A DNA stretch of 11,029 nucleotides from QHWK01 sp035315685 (GTDB lineage Bacteria > Acidobacteriota > Vicinamibacteria > Vicinamibacterales > CAVVIG01): NCBI GenBank assembly GCA_035315685.1, contig DATFXR010000764.1, forward strand, positions 1 through 11,029, in the 5' to 3' direction. The position numbers and the translations under genes are program-made. Below the pieces are notes generated by a model, which saw nothing but the letters and a program-made list of their open reading frames with translations, was not told where the DNA came from and searched no databases. This document shows positions 1 through 7,869 of this stretch, in pieces. Numbering within the stretch: position 1 is the first letter of the stretch; each line of letters begins with the position of its first letter.

Positions 1-813
1 GACGGCGACTGGATACGGGTGCGCCGCTTCGTGGCTCGTCACGGTGCGGCCGGCGATGATTCCCACGGACGCGCCAAACACGACGTCGCTCAACCAATGC
101 CGATTCGCCGGCAGTCGCGACATCGCCACGTACGACGCGAACGTGTAGGCCGGAACCGAATATCGCCAATCCAGGTGCCGCTCGAGGGCAGTCGCGAACG
201 CAAACGTGTCGGCCGCGTGGCCGGACGGGAACGAAGTTCGACCGCTGCCATCGGGGCGTTCTCGCCGCGTCGTGTACTTCAACGCCTGGGTCAGCATTTC
301 GGAAATGGCGAGCGACTGAATCAGGTCCATGCCGACGTGCGACACCTTTGGCTGGTCGTTGATTCGCCCGAGGGCATACACAACCGACGCACTGCCCAGG
401 AGTGTGCCCAGTTCTCCGAGAATCTCTCCCGGCTTGAAGAAATTCTCCACCGCCGTGTTGCCGACCCATGCCTCGTTGACATCATCGTCCAGCGGATGCA
501 CGGCGAGGGCGAGTCCCCCTCCGGTGCCGGCCCAGATCAGGTTCTCTTTGGACGGCAGGTATTTCAAGTCCGTGAAGATGCCTGTCACCAGGGCTTTGAT
601 TCCCGTGTGGCGCGGCGTGGGAGGCGGTCCGGCCGGTTGCTTCGCGATGTATGTCTCGGCTTCGTCCGGCGCGCCTGACGACGAACCCGTTGCCGAGACG
701 ACTGGAGAACGCTCGCTCGCGGGCGGCCGTTCATTCGTCTGCGCGTGCACGCGTTCGCTCGCCGGCAACGCCAACGCGATCGCGAGGACGACGACCGTGA
801 GGACACTGCGCAT
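1..813 (-). CDS. PAP2-family phosphatase (C-terminus cut by window edge)
   Basis: Membrane-associated or periplasmic phosphatase of the PAP2 (type 2 phosphatidic acid phosphatase) superfamily, which removes phosphate from lipid phosphates or related esters; the substrate cannot be read here. The 271 visible residues begin with a signal peptide (about 1-25, ending VHAQ) and a Pro/Ser-rich linker. All three catalytic motifs are intact: K179-X6-R186-P187, PSGH at 196-199 with His199, and S232-R233-X5-H239-X3-D243. His199, His239 and Asp243 are the expected catalytic residues. The ATG at 811-813 follows a strong GGAGGG ribosome site, and the upstream receptor gene stops only 11 bp before it, so the two are probably co-transcribed. 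The reading frame is still open at base 1, so the C-terminus lies outside the window. Family call is secure; role is not. Confidence 0.93.
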   Translation of the reverse strand, partial: MRSVLTVVVLAIALALPASERVHAQTNERPPASERSPVVSATGSSSGAPDEAETYIAKQPAGPPPTPRHTGIKALVTGIFTDLKYLPSKENLIWAGTGGGLALAVHPLDDDVNEAWVGNTAVENFFKPGEILGELGTLLGSASVVYALGRINDQPKVSHVGMDLIQSLAISEMLTQALKYTTRRERPDGSGRTSFPSGHAADTFAFATALERHLDWRYSVPAYTFASYVAMSRLPANRHWLSDVVFGASVGIIAGRTVTSHEAAHPYPVAV

Positions 814-824
814 GAATCCCTCCG
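814..824 (-). promoter_or_regulatory. Strong ribosome binding site for the PAP2 gene
   Basis: The 11 bases between the receptor stop codon and the PAP2 start contain GGAGGG four bases before the ATG. This fixes the PAP2 start and suggests coupled translation with the receptor gene. Confidence 0.7.
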
Positions 825-3686
825 TCAGAACTCGAAATCGATCGAGAACTGGATCTGGCGGGCGATGCCCGCCTCGATCGGTCGCCCGAACGCCGGTCCC
901 GGTGTGAGAAGCGATCCATACACCGCGTTGATCGCCGAGACGTTCGTTCGATTGAGGATGTTGAAGGCTTCGACGACCAGGTCGAGCTTTCCGTGCGGCT
1001 TGATGTCGAAGTACTTGAGGATCCGAAGATCGAGCGTTGCGGATGAGGGCAGGCGCAAAGCGTTCCTCGCCATCCCGAGAGGTCGCGAGGTGAAGGGAAA
1101 CGCTCGCGATCGGTTGTCGTCTGCGCCGGTTACGCCATTGACGGGAGCGCCCGAGGCCACCGTGAGGATCGGTGCGACTTCGATGTGACTCAACGCGCGG
1201 ATCCACGCGCTCTGCACCTGACCAGGCTGCCGATCCTCGTCGTCTCCAATCGGCAGGTCGAACAACGCGCTGGCGACGAACCGGTGTCGCTGGTCGTAGC
1301 GTGAGTCCGCCCACTCGTCAGCCAACGCATACGGATTCTGCGGTTGTTCGTCGAAGTCGGACGCAGAATCGCGCGCGTGAGACCACGTGTACGCACAGGC
1401 CCACTCGACCTCGTCCGCCAGTCTACGATTCAGAGAAAGCGTCACCCCGTGATACGTCGAGGCAGCGGTCGGCTGCAGCTCGAAGATCGCGTCCCATGAG
1501 GGATTCAAGCGGTCGGGCCCGAAGACCGGCCGGCCCAGCTGCTGTGGGGTCGGCGCGTCCACGCCGAGCGACGGCGCATTCGCCGCCGTCAGAATGGTCG
1601 GCGTCGGAAGATTCACGTTGACGGTGCGCGGCAGATTGCGACCTGAGGAGTAGAGATACGTAACGGCCGCGGTCAGATTCGGCGTCACGAGGCGCTCGGC
1701 GCCGACACTCGCCTGCACGCTCGACGGGTTCCACGCTCCACGGCGAACGGCATACAGCGACGGCGCTGGGGGCGGCGCATCCCGATCCGTGATCCGTTCC
1801 ACGACCCCCTGCTGATCGGCACTCGAGGCCCGCTCGAGCGACGCGAGCACGAGCCGGTCCGCGAACGTTCCTGCGCCACCACGGACGACCCAATTCGGTG
1901 CCATTGTCCACGCGATGCCAAGGCGTGGACCCGCCTGCCGACTCGATATGTCCAGCGACGCTGGCAACGCGGTGATGTCGAGTCGCGCGCCCGCGTCGAC
2001 GGTCACTGTTGATGTCGGTGTCCAGTGGTCCTGAACGAACAGACTGCCTCGCGAAACGGCGAAGTCGAGACTCGCCCCGGCGGACATGATGCGTCTGCTG
2101 TCCGTGGCGCCGGCAAAGAAGCTGTCCAGAGTGCGAAAGGTGTAGAGGCCACGAGTCCCGTCGGCCACGCTCCCGCTCACACCAACGTGTCTGAACCCCA
2201 CGCCGACCTTCAGGAGATGCTGTCCTCGCGAGTACGCCGTGGTGTCGCTGAAATCGACGTACGACTGCTTGCGGTCGCTGTCGCCGACGTACGATGACCC
2301 AAATTCAGCGACACCCGATATGACGACGCCGGGACCGTGCGGATCGGCACTCTGAAATGTTTGCCGCCGCGCCGCGAACTGTCCCCGGAATTCGTTGGCG
2401 GTATGTGCGGTGAACGTCGTGTCCCATGAGCCCGTCACCGCGACGTCACGCGTTGCGGCACTGCCGCGGGCGCTTCGATCCGAGAGACCGCCGCGGTTGA
2501 ACGCGTCGTGATCCTCGTCGTTCTGATTCGCCGCGAGCGATCCGACGAGCGCGCCGCGGCCCTCGAGCACGTGAGTGATCTTGACGGACGACTCGGTCTC
2601 GGTCCGCGCCGTGGGAAACAGACCGATCGTGAGCTGACGCGTGCCAACTTCGGGCAACAGACCGGAGTTGAGCGCGGTGTTGATCGCCGTGCCGACGGAC
2701 GGATCGATGTCCGAGGCCGTCTGATCATGGGCGCCTTCGCGCTCGGCAGCGGCATAATAAAAGGTGTGATCTTTTGAGAGCGGCCCACCGATCGCTCCAC
2801 CGGCCCGATAGCGGCTCAGCGCGGGGTCCGCGCCAAGGGTCTCTTCGAGTTTTGGGCGAGCGTTGAACACGCCGGATTGGCCGAAGACGAACGCGTCACC
2901 GTGGAGTGTGTTGGCGCCGCTCCTGGTGACGACGTTGATCGCGCCCGCCGATCCCCCGCCGCTCTCGGCGAACCACCCATTCTGAACCACTTGAAACTCA
3001 CGCACGACTTCCAGCGACAACTCCGTGCGGCTCGCGCCAGAGAACTCGTCGGTGTTGTCGATCCCATCGATCGTCAGCGTGTTGCTCCGCGGGCGCTGTC
3101 CCTCGAAACTGAATCCGCTGCTCGGCAACACTGACGTCACGGCTCCGGCAGCCGGCGGCGGCGACGTGCGTGCGACGCCGGGTGCGAGCAGGACGAATTC
3201 CAGATAGTTTCGAGACCGCACCGGCAGCTCCTCGATCCGCTCGGTGTCGATCACCGTCGCGACCGACGTCTGCCTGGAGTCGAGCGGCGGCGGTTGGGCG
3301 CTCACCGAAACCGCTTCGACGACTCCGGCCGGTTGCAGCACGACCATCATCCGCGCCGTCTGGCCAATCGCGAGTGTGACGCCGCCATGCACGTAGGGCG
3401 TGAATCCCTCACTCTCGACGCGCACTTCGTACGTACCCACCGGGAGGTCCGCGAACCGAAACGCCCCGGACGAATCGGTCGGCGTCGTACGCGTCAGGTT
3501 CGTTTGAGGATCTCGTAGCGTCACGACCGCGCCAGTGAGGACACCGCCGCTCGCGTCCTGGACCGTGCCTTCGAATCCTGCCGTCTGCCGTTGAGCGGCG
3601 AACGCGACCATCTGCGGCGCGAGCACGCACCCGGCAACCACGAGCCGATGCAACCACGAGCGACCATACCCGACATGTGTCACCAT
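825..3686 (-). CDS. Oar-like TonB-dependent receptor with carboxypeptidase-regulatory domain
   Basis: A 953-residue outer-membrane protein. It begins with a signal peptide (about 1-32), followed by a carboxypeptidase-regulatory-like beta-sandwich at about 38-118 (GTVQDASGGVL, GTYEVRVESEGF). A TonB plug follows at about 137-270 (RIEELPVRSRNY, TIDGIDNTDEFSG, FAESGGGSAGAINVVTRSG), then a long barrel. It ends QFSIDFEF, with the C-terminal Phe expected of a BAM-assembled barrel. Such receptors are greatly expanded in Acidobacteriota, where they are thought to take up large or plant-derived substrates, but few have been tested. No clear TonB box is seen. The ATG at 3684-3686 lies about 11 bases after GAGGGA; the next codon, GTG, could also start. 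A 119-bp gap separates it from the upstream small membrane gene, so it may have its own promoter. The PAP2 gene follows after 11 bp. Confidence 0.93.
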   Translation of the reverse strand: MVTHVGYGRSWLHRLVVAGCVLAPQMVAFAAQRQTAGFEGTVQDASGGVLTGAVVTLRDPQTNLTRTTPTDSSGAFRFADLPVGTYEVRVESEGFTPYVHGGVTLAIGQTARMMVVLQPAGVVEAVSVSAQPPPLDSRQTSVATVIDTERIEELPVRSRNYLEFVLLAPGVARTSPPPAAGAVTSVLPSSGFSFEGQRPRSNTLTIDGIDNTDEFSGASRTELSLEVVREFQVVQNGWFAESGGGSAGAINVVTRSGANTLHGDAFVFGQSGVFNARPKLEETLGADPALSRYRAGGAIGGPLSKDHTFYYAAAEREGAHDQTASDIDPSVGTAINTALNSGLLPEVGTRQLTIGLFPTARTETESSVKITHVLEGRGALVGSLAANQNDEDHDAFNRGGLSDRSARGSAATRDVAVTGSWDTTFTAHTANEFRGQFAARRQTFQSADPHGPGVVISGVAEFGSSYVGDSDRKQSYVDFSDTTAYSRGQHLLKVGVGFRHVGVSGSVADGTRGLYTFRTLDSFFAGATDSRRIMSAGASLDFAVSRGSLFVQDHWTPTSTVTVDAGARLDITALPASLDISSRQAGPRLGIAWTMAPNWVVRGGAGTFADRLVLASLERASSADQQGVVERITDRDAPPPAPSLYAVRRGAWNPSSVQASVGAERLVTPNLTAAVTYLYSSGRNLPRTVNVNLPTPTILTAANAPSLGVDAPTPQQLGRPVFGPDRLNPSWDAIFELQPTAASTYHGVTLSLNRRLADEVEWACAYTWSHARDSASDFDEQPQNPYALADEWADSRYDQRHRFVASALFDLPIGDDEDRQPGQVQSAWIRALSHIEVAPILTVASGAPVNGVTGADDNRSRAFPFTSRPLGMARNALRLPSSATLDLRILKYFDIKPHGKLDLVVEAFNILNRTNVSAINAVYGSLLTPGPAFGRPIEAGIARQIQFSIDFEF

Positions 3687-3723
3687 ACCCGTTGGATTCC
3701 CTCGAGTTGTTCGTCATCTCCGT

Positions 3724-3779
3724 ACGGCCGACGGTCGTGCGCGCTCGTTGAGTCGTTCGCCGAGGCACACGTCGGCCGT
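3724..3779. repeat. 10-bp inverted repeat upstream of the receptor gene
   Basis: Perfect arms at 3724-3733 (acggccgacg) and 3770-3779 (cgtcggccgt) enclose 36 bases. It lies in the 119-bp gap between the small membrane gene and the receptor, about 40 bp upstream of the receptor start. It could be a leader hairpin or a regulator site. No T-run follows on the transcribed strand, so it is not a standard terminator. It may also be chance in GC-rich DNA. Confidence 0.4.
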
Positions 3780-3805
3780 GAGAGCGGAACACGAAACCGG
3801 AGGGA

Positions 3806-4111
3806 TTACACGCGCAGGATTGTTGGAGGGCTGCTCGTCGGTGAGGGACCGAGGAACGACGCTACGTCACGCGATGCCGCGCGCGGTACGACGACGTGCC
3901 TGGCGGACGTCGACGACAGCGCGCGAATTCGATTCACGACGACGATGGTGCCGATCGCGAACGCGACGCCGACGCACAGCGCAACGACTACGGCATTCGC
4001 CTCGGTGTCGTTCCCATCCTGGAGCGTCTGATCCCACTGATCGAACATCTCCACGATCGGCCCGCCGAGGCTGATGGCGATGATCGCTGCAATAGCGAGT
4101 CGTCGGGTCAC
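3806..4111 (-). CDS. Small two-helix membrane protein, hypothetical
   Basis: I cannot assign a function. From a GTG start at 4109-4111 the product is 101 residues: a short basic N-terminus (TRR), a first hydrophobic segment at about 5-20, an acidic polar loop with FDQWDQTLQDGNDTE (23-37), a second membrane segment at about 40-59, and a polar Arg/Ser/Pro-rich tail. The loop between helices would face the periplasm if the basic N-terminus stays inside. The first helix could instead be an uncleaved signal. An upstream in-frame GTG (4127-4129) would add six residues; neither start has a good ribosome site and there is no ATG. Codon use looks like that of the neighbours. The loop motif resembles small membrane proteins I recall beside efflux genes, but this is memory only. 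It lies 95 bp after the phosphatase-like gene. Confidence 0.6.
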   Translation of the reverse strand: MTRRLAIAAIIAISLGGPIVEMFDQWDQTLQDGNDTEANAVVVALCVGVAFAIGTIVVVNRIRALSSTSARHVVVPRAASRDVASFLGPSPTSSPPTILRV

Positions 4112-4119
4112 GTAAACGC

Positions 4120-4150
4120 ACTGTAACACGCGGCGTCAAGCGATCTGCAA
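4120..4150 (-). promoter_or_regulatory. Possible weak promoter before the two-helix protein
   Basis: Reading the minus strand, TTGCAG (4150-4145) and TACAGT (4125-4120) could be -35 and -10 elements, 19 bp apart. Transcription would start near the GTG at 4111, giving an almost leaderless message. The match is weak and the spacing long. The gap also holds an 8-bp palindrome TCAGCTGA (4155-4162). Listed mainly to describe this gap. Confidence 0.15.
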
Positions 4151-4206
4151 GCGTTCAGCTGAGCTTTGACCGCCACCGCCAAGTGAGCTGCGGCAGGAAT
4201 GCAGTT

Positions 4207-4677
4207 CTACCTCGCACGTTTCTGAAGGTCGTCCAGGAGCGCTGTCACATGCCGTACGATCGCGTCACGCATCGGCGCATACCCTTGATCGTCCGGGACG
4301 TCGGACCAGTCGCCAGCCTTGCCCGAGCGGAGCGCCTTGTCGGGAAGCGTGCAGCCGATCGCGAAGATGTGCGTGGCATCGGTGACGTCAGCATCACTGA
4401 TCGGAGCAGGTTTTCCCGCTGGAACCGTGACACCGTCAGCCTTCAATCCCGCGACGGCGCGCACGGACAAGTCATCCTGCGGACTCGTGCCGCGGAACGT
4501 CGCGCGATACGGAAGCCCTCGTTCGGCGGCGAGCTTGTTGAAGTAGGCCGTCGCAATCACGCTCTTCGCGGCGCCGTGCTCGCACACGAATACGATCGCC
4601 GGAGTCGCAGCCGTCGTCTTCGAAGCCTGGCCATCGACGATCAATAGCGTTGCGAGCGTCAGAAGGATCACGGTCAT
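4207..4677 (-). CDS. Exported low-molecular-weight phosphatase / ArsC-like protein with C-X5-K loop
   Basis: A 156-residue protein with the layout of the low-molecular-weight tyrosine phosphatase / thioredoxin-coupled arsenate reductase fold. The P-loop is at 31-40 (VCEHGAAKSV): nucleophile Cys32 is followed after five residues by Lys38, where classical members have Arg. A second Cys, Cys109, sits in FAIGCTLPD, matching the position of the first resolving Cys of ArsC enzymes; no third Cys exists. The region WSDVPDDQG (124-132) aligns by eye with the ArsC segment carrying the general-acid Asp. Residues 1-18 are hydrophobic and look like a signal peptide, which is unusual for this mostly cytoplasmic fold. 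I recall homologues with the same C-x-HG-x-AKS loop, so the Lys may be a subfamily trait. The ATG lies 9 bp after the DUF5916 stop, with GAGGTG starting at that stop, so coupling is likely. Activity on phosphotyrosine or arsenate is unproven. Confidence 0.85.
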   Translation of the reverse strand: MTVILLTLATLLIVDGQASKTTAATPAIVFVCEHGAAKSVIATAYFNKLAAERGLPYRATFRGTSPQDDLSVRAVAGLKADGVTVPAGKPAPISDADVTDATHIFAIGCTLPDKALRSGKAGDWSDVPDDQGYAPMRDAIVRHVTALLDDLQKRAR

Positions 4678-4689
4678 CGGTGCACCTCA
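4678..4689 (-). promoter_or_regulatory. Ribosome binding site overlapping the DUF5916 stop codon
   Basis: The minus strand reads TTTTGAGGTGCACCGATG. The TGA stop of the upstream gene forms part of the GAGGTG ribosome site for the phosphatase-like gene, which supports the chosen start and coupled translation. Confidence 0.65.
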
Positions 4690-6879
4690 AAATCGGAATG
4701 TGTACTGCAACTTGGCCGAACCACGGTCAAAGCTCGGCTCGAAACGGTTGTCGTCGAGGCTTCGAATCCAACCGCGGTTGAGGACCAGAAAGAGGTCGTT
4801 GCCCGGCTGCAAAATCCAACGGAACCGGCTCTGCAGACCTGCGATACGCGATTCGTTGTCGTACTGCACGAGATTCGCCCATGACACGTCGGCGGAGAAG
4901 TTGTAGTCGGCCCGCGCCGTGACCAATTGCGTGTAGAACGTCCCCTGCGGCAGATCGACATCGTTCCGCTCGGTTTGCAGCGACAGCGCCACGTGCGTGT
5001 TCGGCTTCACAGTCACTCCGAACTCGATTTGTCGTCGTGTACCGCCGTAGAACCCGCCCCACCAGAGGGCACCATCGACAACCCATGGTCGCTTCGTGGC
5101 AGTGTTCACTTCCGTGCGAAAACGCGTCCACTGATACGAGCCCGGCGGGATGACGATCCCGGTTGCGATCTCGAACGGCTCGTCGAGGTGCTCGAACTCC
5201 GGGATGTAGTTCCATTCGAGGTGTTCCCCGGATTCCGTACGAACATTGAAGGGCGCGATGAACACGCGCCAGTTCTCCAGACGGTTCGCGAGGTTCGTGA
5301 TATAGGTCGGACGGAATTCGAAGAAGAATTGCCGGATGCCCCATTGCTCCGGGCGGGGCTGAAACGCCACGTTCAGGTCTGTCTTCCGGATACCCGCACG
5401 CGGCACGAACCCGAGAGCTGGCTGGAAATTGTCGCCGATCTGTTTCCAGCTGAGCGCGACGTCCCACCGATCGTTCGGATAGTCAATCACGAATCCGCCG
5501 GCGCCGTCTCGCGTCCCGGTGGCCTCATCGTCGGTACCAAGCACGTACAGCGCGAGCGACAGGTTCTTGTTCCCTCGAAAGGTCGACGTGGCGAACCGCG
5601 CGTCCGCGCCAACCAACGTGTTGCCACCAGCACCGGTCGGGTTGCCGTGCGTGACGATGCCACCAATCCATGATTGCTGCAGGATGTTGCGGCTGACGCG
5701 CGCCGCCATCAGGTTTTGCTGATCGACCATGCCGCCGGGTAAGCCGAGGTCGGAGTGCGATCCCGTTTCCACATCGAGCACGCCGATGTTGTAGTCGGAC
5801 TGGCGTCCGCTGAGTTTCGCACCGACCCGAAGCGGTACCGTGATGTTGTCACCAGTCGTGCTCTCGACCAGGCCGATTCTGCGGCTGAAGAATGGACGGA
5901 TATCCGTCGTGTTCGCGAGGCCGGCCACATCGAACACTCCGGCGCCCTCGAGAAAGAACGTCCGCTTTTCCGGGAAGAACAGCGGAAACCGGGTCAGATT
6001 CACCTGCCTGATGTCGGCTTCGGTCTCAGCGAAGTCGGTGTTCACGGTAACGGCCGCATTCAGGTTCGGCGTGACGTTCTTGAACACGTCGATACCGCCC
6101 GTCACGGGGCTGTCACTGCTTTCTCCGCCGGCGGATACGTACGGCCGAACGTCGAGACCACGGCCTTGCCGAATGCCGTCGAGGCCCTCGAGCCGGCCGG
6201 CCTCCGCGAGATTCCCGATCCAGATGTTCTGCCGTGGCGCGGCCCATCGATCGGTTTCCTGGCGGCGCTTGATCTGGCGTTCGACATTCAGTCCCCACAC
6301 CGACTGGCCCGGCTTGAATCGGAGCGTCTTGAACGGAATCTCGACTTCGGCGATCCAGCCGTCGTCAGAGATGCGCGCCGCGGCGTTCCAGATGCCGTCC
6401 CAGTCGCGACTCAGCGATTCGCTGTTGTTCGACACCTGCCCGTCGGACCGTGCACCGGCCGGATTCACCTGGAAGAAGAAGCCGTTCCGATGGTCGAAAA
6501 ACGGATCGAGGACGATGGTGATGCGATCGTCGACGTCGAGATCGGCATCTCGCGTGAGTTGCGTCGACACGATCTCTCGCGGCGACCGGTCGTGGCTGAC
6601 GATGGCGATGAACAATGCATCATCGTTGTACAAGACACGGACCACGGTCTCCTCAGTCGGCTCGGCACCCTCTACAGGCTCGCGCTGACGCAACGCGCCG
6701 ATAGGCTGGGCACGCTGCCACGCGCCTTCGTCGAGGCGCCCGTCGAGACGAATCGCCTCCGCCGTCCGAACCGCGGTCGCCACGGGCGCACCGGCGCGAG
6801 CGTCATCAGGTGGCTGAGCGGATCCGAGCACCACGGTACTGGACATCCCGACCAGGGCAAGCGACGCGATCCGGACCAT
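4687..6879 (-). CDS. CBM9-like / DUF5916 outer-membrane protein
   Basis: A 730-residue protein of the DUF5916 family, common in Acidobacteriota, Gemmatimonadota and Bacteroidota. A signal peptide covers about 1-21. A carbohydrate-binding family 9-like beta-sandwich follows at about 40-225 (IRLDGRLDEGAWQRA, DRITIVLDPFFDHRNGFFF, WIAEVEIPFKTLRF). The DUF5916 region runs from about 240 to 730 and carries the family hallmark FPLFFPEKRTFFLEG at 298-312 and IRPFFSRRIGL after it. The many alternating strands and the terminal KLQYTFRF, ending in Phe, indicate an outer-membrane barrel. Ligand and function are unknown; sugar binding cannot be assumed from the domain name. The ATG at 6877-6879 lies 12 bp after the propeller gene stop without a clear ribosome site, so coupled translation is possible. 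An internal Met12 could start, but would shorten the signal peptide. Confidence 0.92.
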   Translation of the reverse strand: MVRIASLALVGMSSTVVLGSAQPPDDARAGAPVATAVRTAEAIRLDGRLDEGAWQRAQPIGALRQREPVEGAEPTEETVVRVLYNDDALFIAIVSHDRSPREIVSTQLTRDADLDVDDRITIVLDPFFDHRNGFFFQVNPAGARSDGQVSNNSESLSRDWDGIWNAAARISDDGWIAEVEIPFKTLRFKPGQSVWGLNVERQIKRRQETDRWAAPRQNIWIGNLAEAGRLEGLDGIRQGRGLDVRPYVSAGGESSDSPVTGGIDVFKNVTPNLNAAVTVNTDFAETEADIRQVNLTRFPLFFPEKRTFFLEGAGVFDVAGLANTTDIRPFFSRRIGLVESTTGDNITVPLRVGAKLSGRQSDYNIGVLDVETGSHSDLGLPGGMVDQQNLMAARVSRNILQQSWIGGIVTHGNPTGAGGNTLVGADARFATSTFRGNKNLSLALYVLGTDDEATGTRDGAGGFVIDYPNDRWDVALSWKQIGDNFQPALGFVPRAGIRKTDLNVAFQPRPEQWGIRQFFFEFRPTYITNLANRLENWRVFIAPFNVRTESGEHLEWNYIPEFEHLDEPFEIATGIVIPPGSYQWTRFRTEVNTATKRPWVVDGALWWGGFYGGTRRQIEFGVTVKPNTHVALSLQTERNDVDLPQGTFYTQLVTARADYNFSADVSWANLVQYDNESRIAGLQSRFRWILQPGNDLFLVLNRGWIRSLDDNRFEPSFDRGSAKLQYTFRF

Positions 6880-6891
6880 TGAGGGGAACAG

Positions 6892-7869
6892 TCAGCGCGC
6901 GTCGTAGATCCGAATCTCCGCCCGCTGGCTGCCGCGATGCGGAACAGCGAGATAGAGACGATTCAGGTCCGGAACGAACAGCGATGTTCGCGCGCCGGCC
7001 GCAGTGGCGATGTGCGCAATGCGCGTGAGCCGGTTCGTGTCCTGACTCTGAAACACGTCGACAAATCCCTCGCCGCCGGTCACATACAGCCGCTTCTTCG
7101 TGGCGTCGTAGAACAGATCGTCGGTGTCACCGACGGTGTCGAACGACGCGAGTTGCTTCCCGGTTGTGGTGTCGTAGATCAGCACCTTTGCCGGCCGACG
7201 GCATCCGATGAATATTCGATGGCTGGCTTCGTCGAGCGCCATCGGGAAGTTCGCCTTTGCAATGGTGACCGGCCATGTTGCCAGGACCTTCATCGAGCTG
7301 CGATCAACGACGGCGATGTGGTCGGCCGTTGGCACATTGACGAACACGCGTGCACCCGACCGCTCCAGCTGAAACGACTCGGGATGTCCGGCTAACTTCA
7401 CCTCGCCGAGCACCTTCGCGTCACCAGGGCTGACAGCCGCCAGCGCGCCGCTACCGAAGCCAACATAGAGACGCTTCGCGGACGCGTCGTACCGCACGTT
7501 GTCCGAGTCGTCGCCGAGCTTGACCCGCGCGCCCGGCTGAAGATCGTCGCCGAGCAGTTGAAGGCCCTCGCCCTGTCCGTTCGCGACTGCGACCAGCTTG
7601 GCGTCAGACGCGACGGCGATGCCCTGCGGCTCACGGAAGCCCGGAAGGCTCTTGATGTGCGTGCCACTCTTCAGGTCCAGCACTTCCACCGTGTTGTTAC
7701 CGAGCGCCGCGACGAACAGGCGCTGCCCCGCCGCATCGAACGCGAGATGATCGATGCGGCCTTCGACGCGCGGCAGCTCGATCGAGCCGATCGGCACCAG
7801 CGGTTCCTGTGCCGACAGCAACGGCATCCACGCACAGAGCACGGCAGCAAACAAGACAGTGCGCGTCAT
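6892..7869 (-). CDS. Secreted YVTN/YncE-like beta-propeller protein
   Basis: A 325-residue protein with a signal peptide (about 1-20, ending LLSAQ) followed by repeated blades of the YVTN/NHL type. Examples are GQRLFVAALGNNTVEVLDLKSG, here shortened to its core RLFVAALGNNTVEVLDL, then KRLYVGFGSG, RVFVNVPTADHIAVVD, RIFIGCRRPAKVLIYD and KRLYVTGGEGFVDVF. Each blade contains a strand pair of the form R-L/I-F/Y-V followed by a hydrophobic strand ending in D. A periplasmic binding or scaffold role is usual for such proteins; no catalytic residues are evident and no ligand can be named. The ATG at 7867-7869 has GAGGAG two bases upstream, a good but close ribosome site. It overlaps the stop codon of the putative 35-residue ORF by four bases (ATGA). 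The DUF5916 gene follows after 12 bp. Confidence 0.92.
   Translation of the reverse strand: MTRTVLFAAVLCAWMPLLSAQEPLVPIGSIELPRVEGRIDHLAFDAAGQRLFVAALGNNTVEVLDLKSGTHIKSLPGFREPQGIAVASDAKLVAVANGQGEGLQLLGDDLQPGARVKLGDDSDNVRYDASAKRLYVGFGSGALAAVSPGDAKVLGEVKLAGHPESFQLERSGARVFVNVPTADHIAVVDRSSMKVLATWPVTIAKANFPMALDEASHRIFIGCRRPAKVLIYDTTTGKQLASFDTVGDTDDLFYDATKKRLYVTGGEGFVDVFQSQDTNRLTRIAHIATAAGARTSLFVPDLNRLYLAVPHRGSQRAEIRIYDAR

Noticed and set aside
4111..4139. TTGACG and TTTACG 17 bp apart as a promoter for the small membrane gene
   Set aside because: The spacing is ideal, but transcription would begin inside the gene, after both possible GTG starts, so it cannot produce a full-length message.
4207..4677. 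Calling this gene a true arsenate reductase (arsC)
   Set aside because: The P-loop Arg is Lys, the third redox Cys is missing, and an export signal is present; no other ars gene lies nearby.
5755..6882. Plus-strand open frame (375 codons) opposite the DUF5916 gene
   Set aside because: It is the complement of a well-supported gene; composition is shadow-like and it has no domain or ribosome site worth noting.
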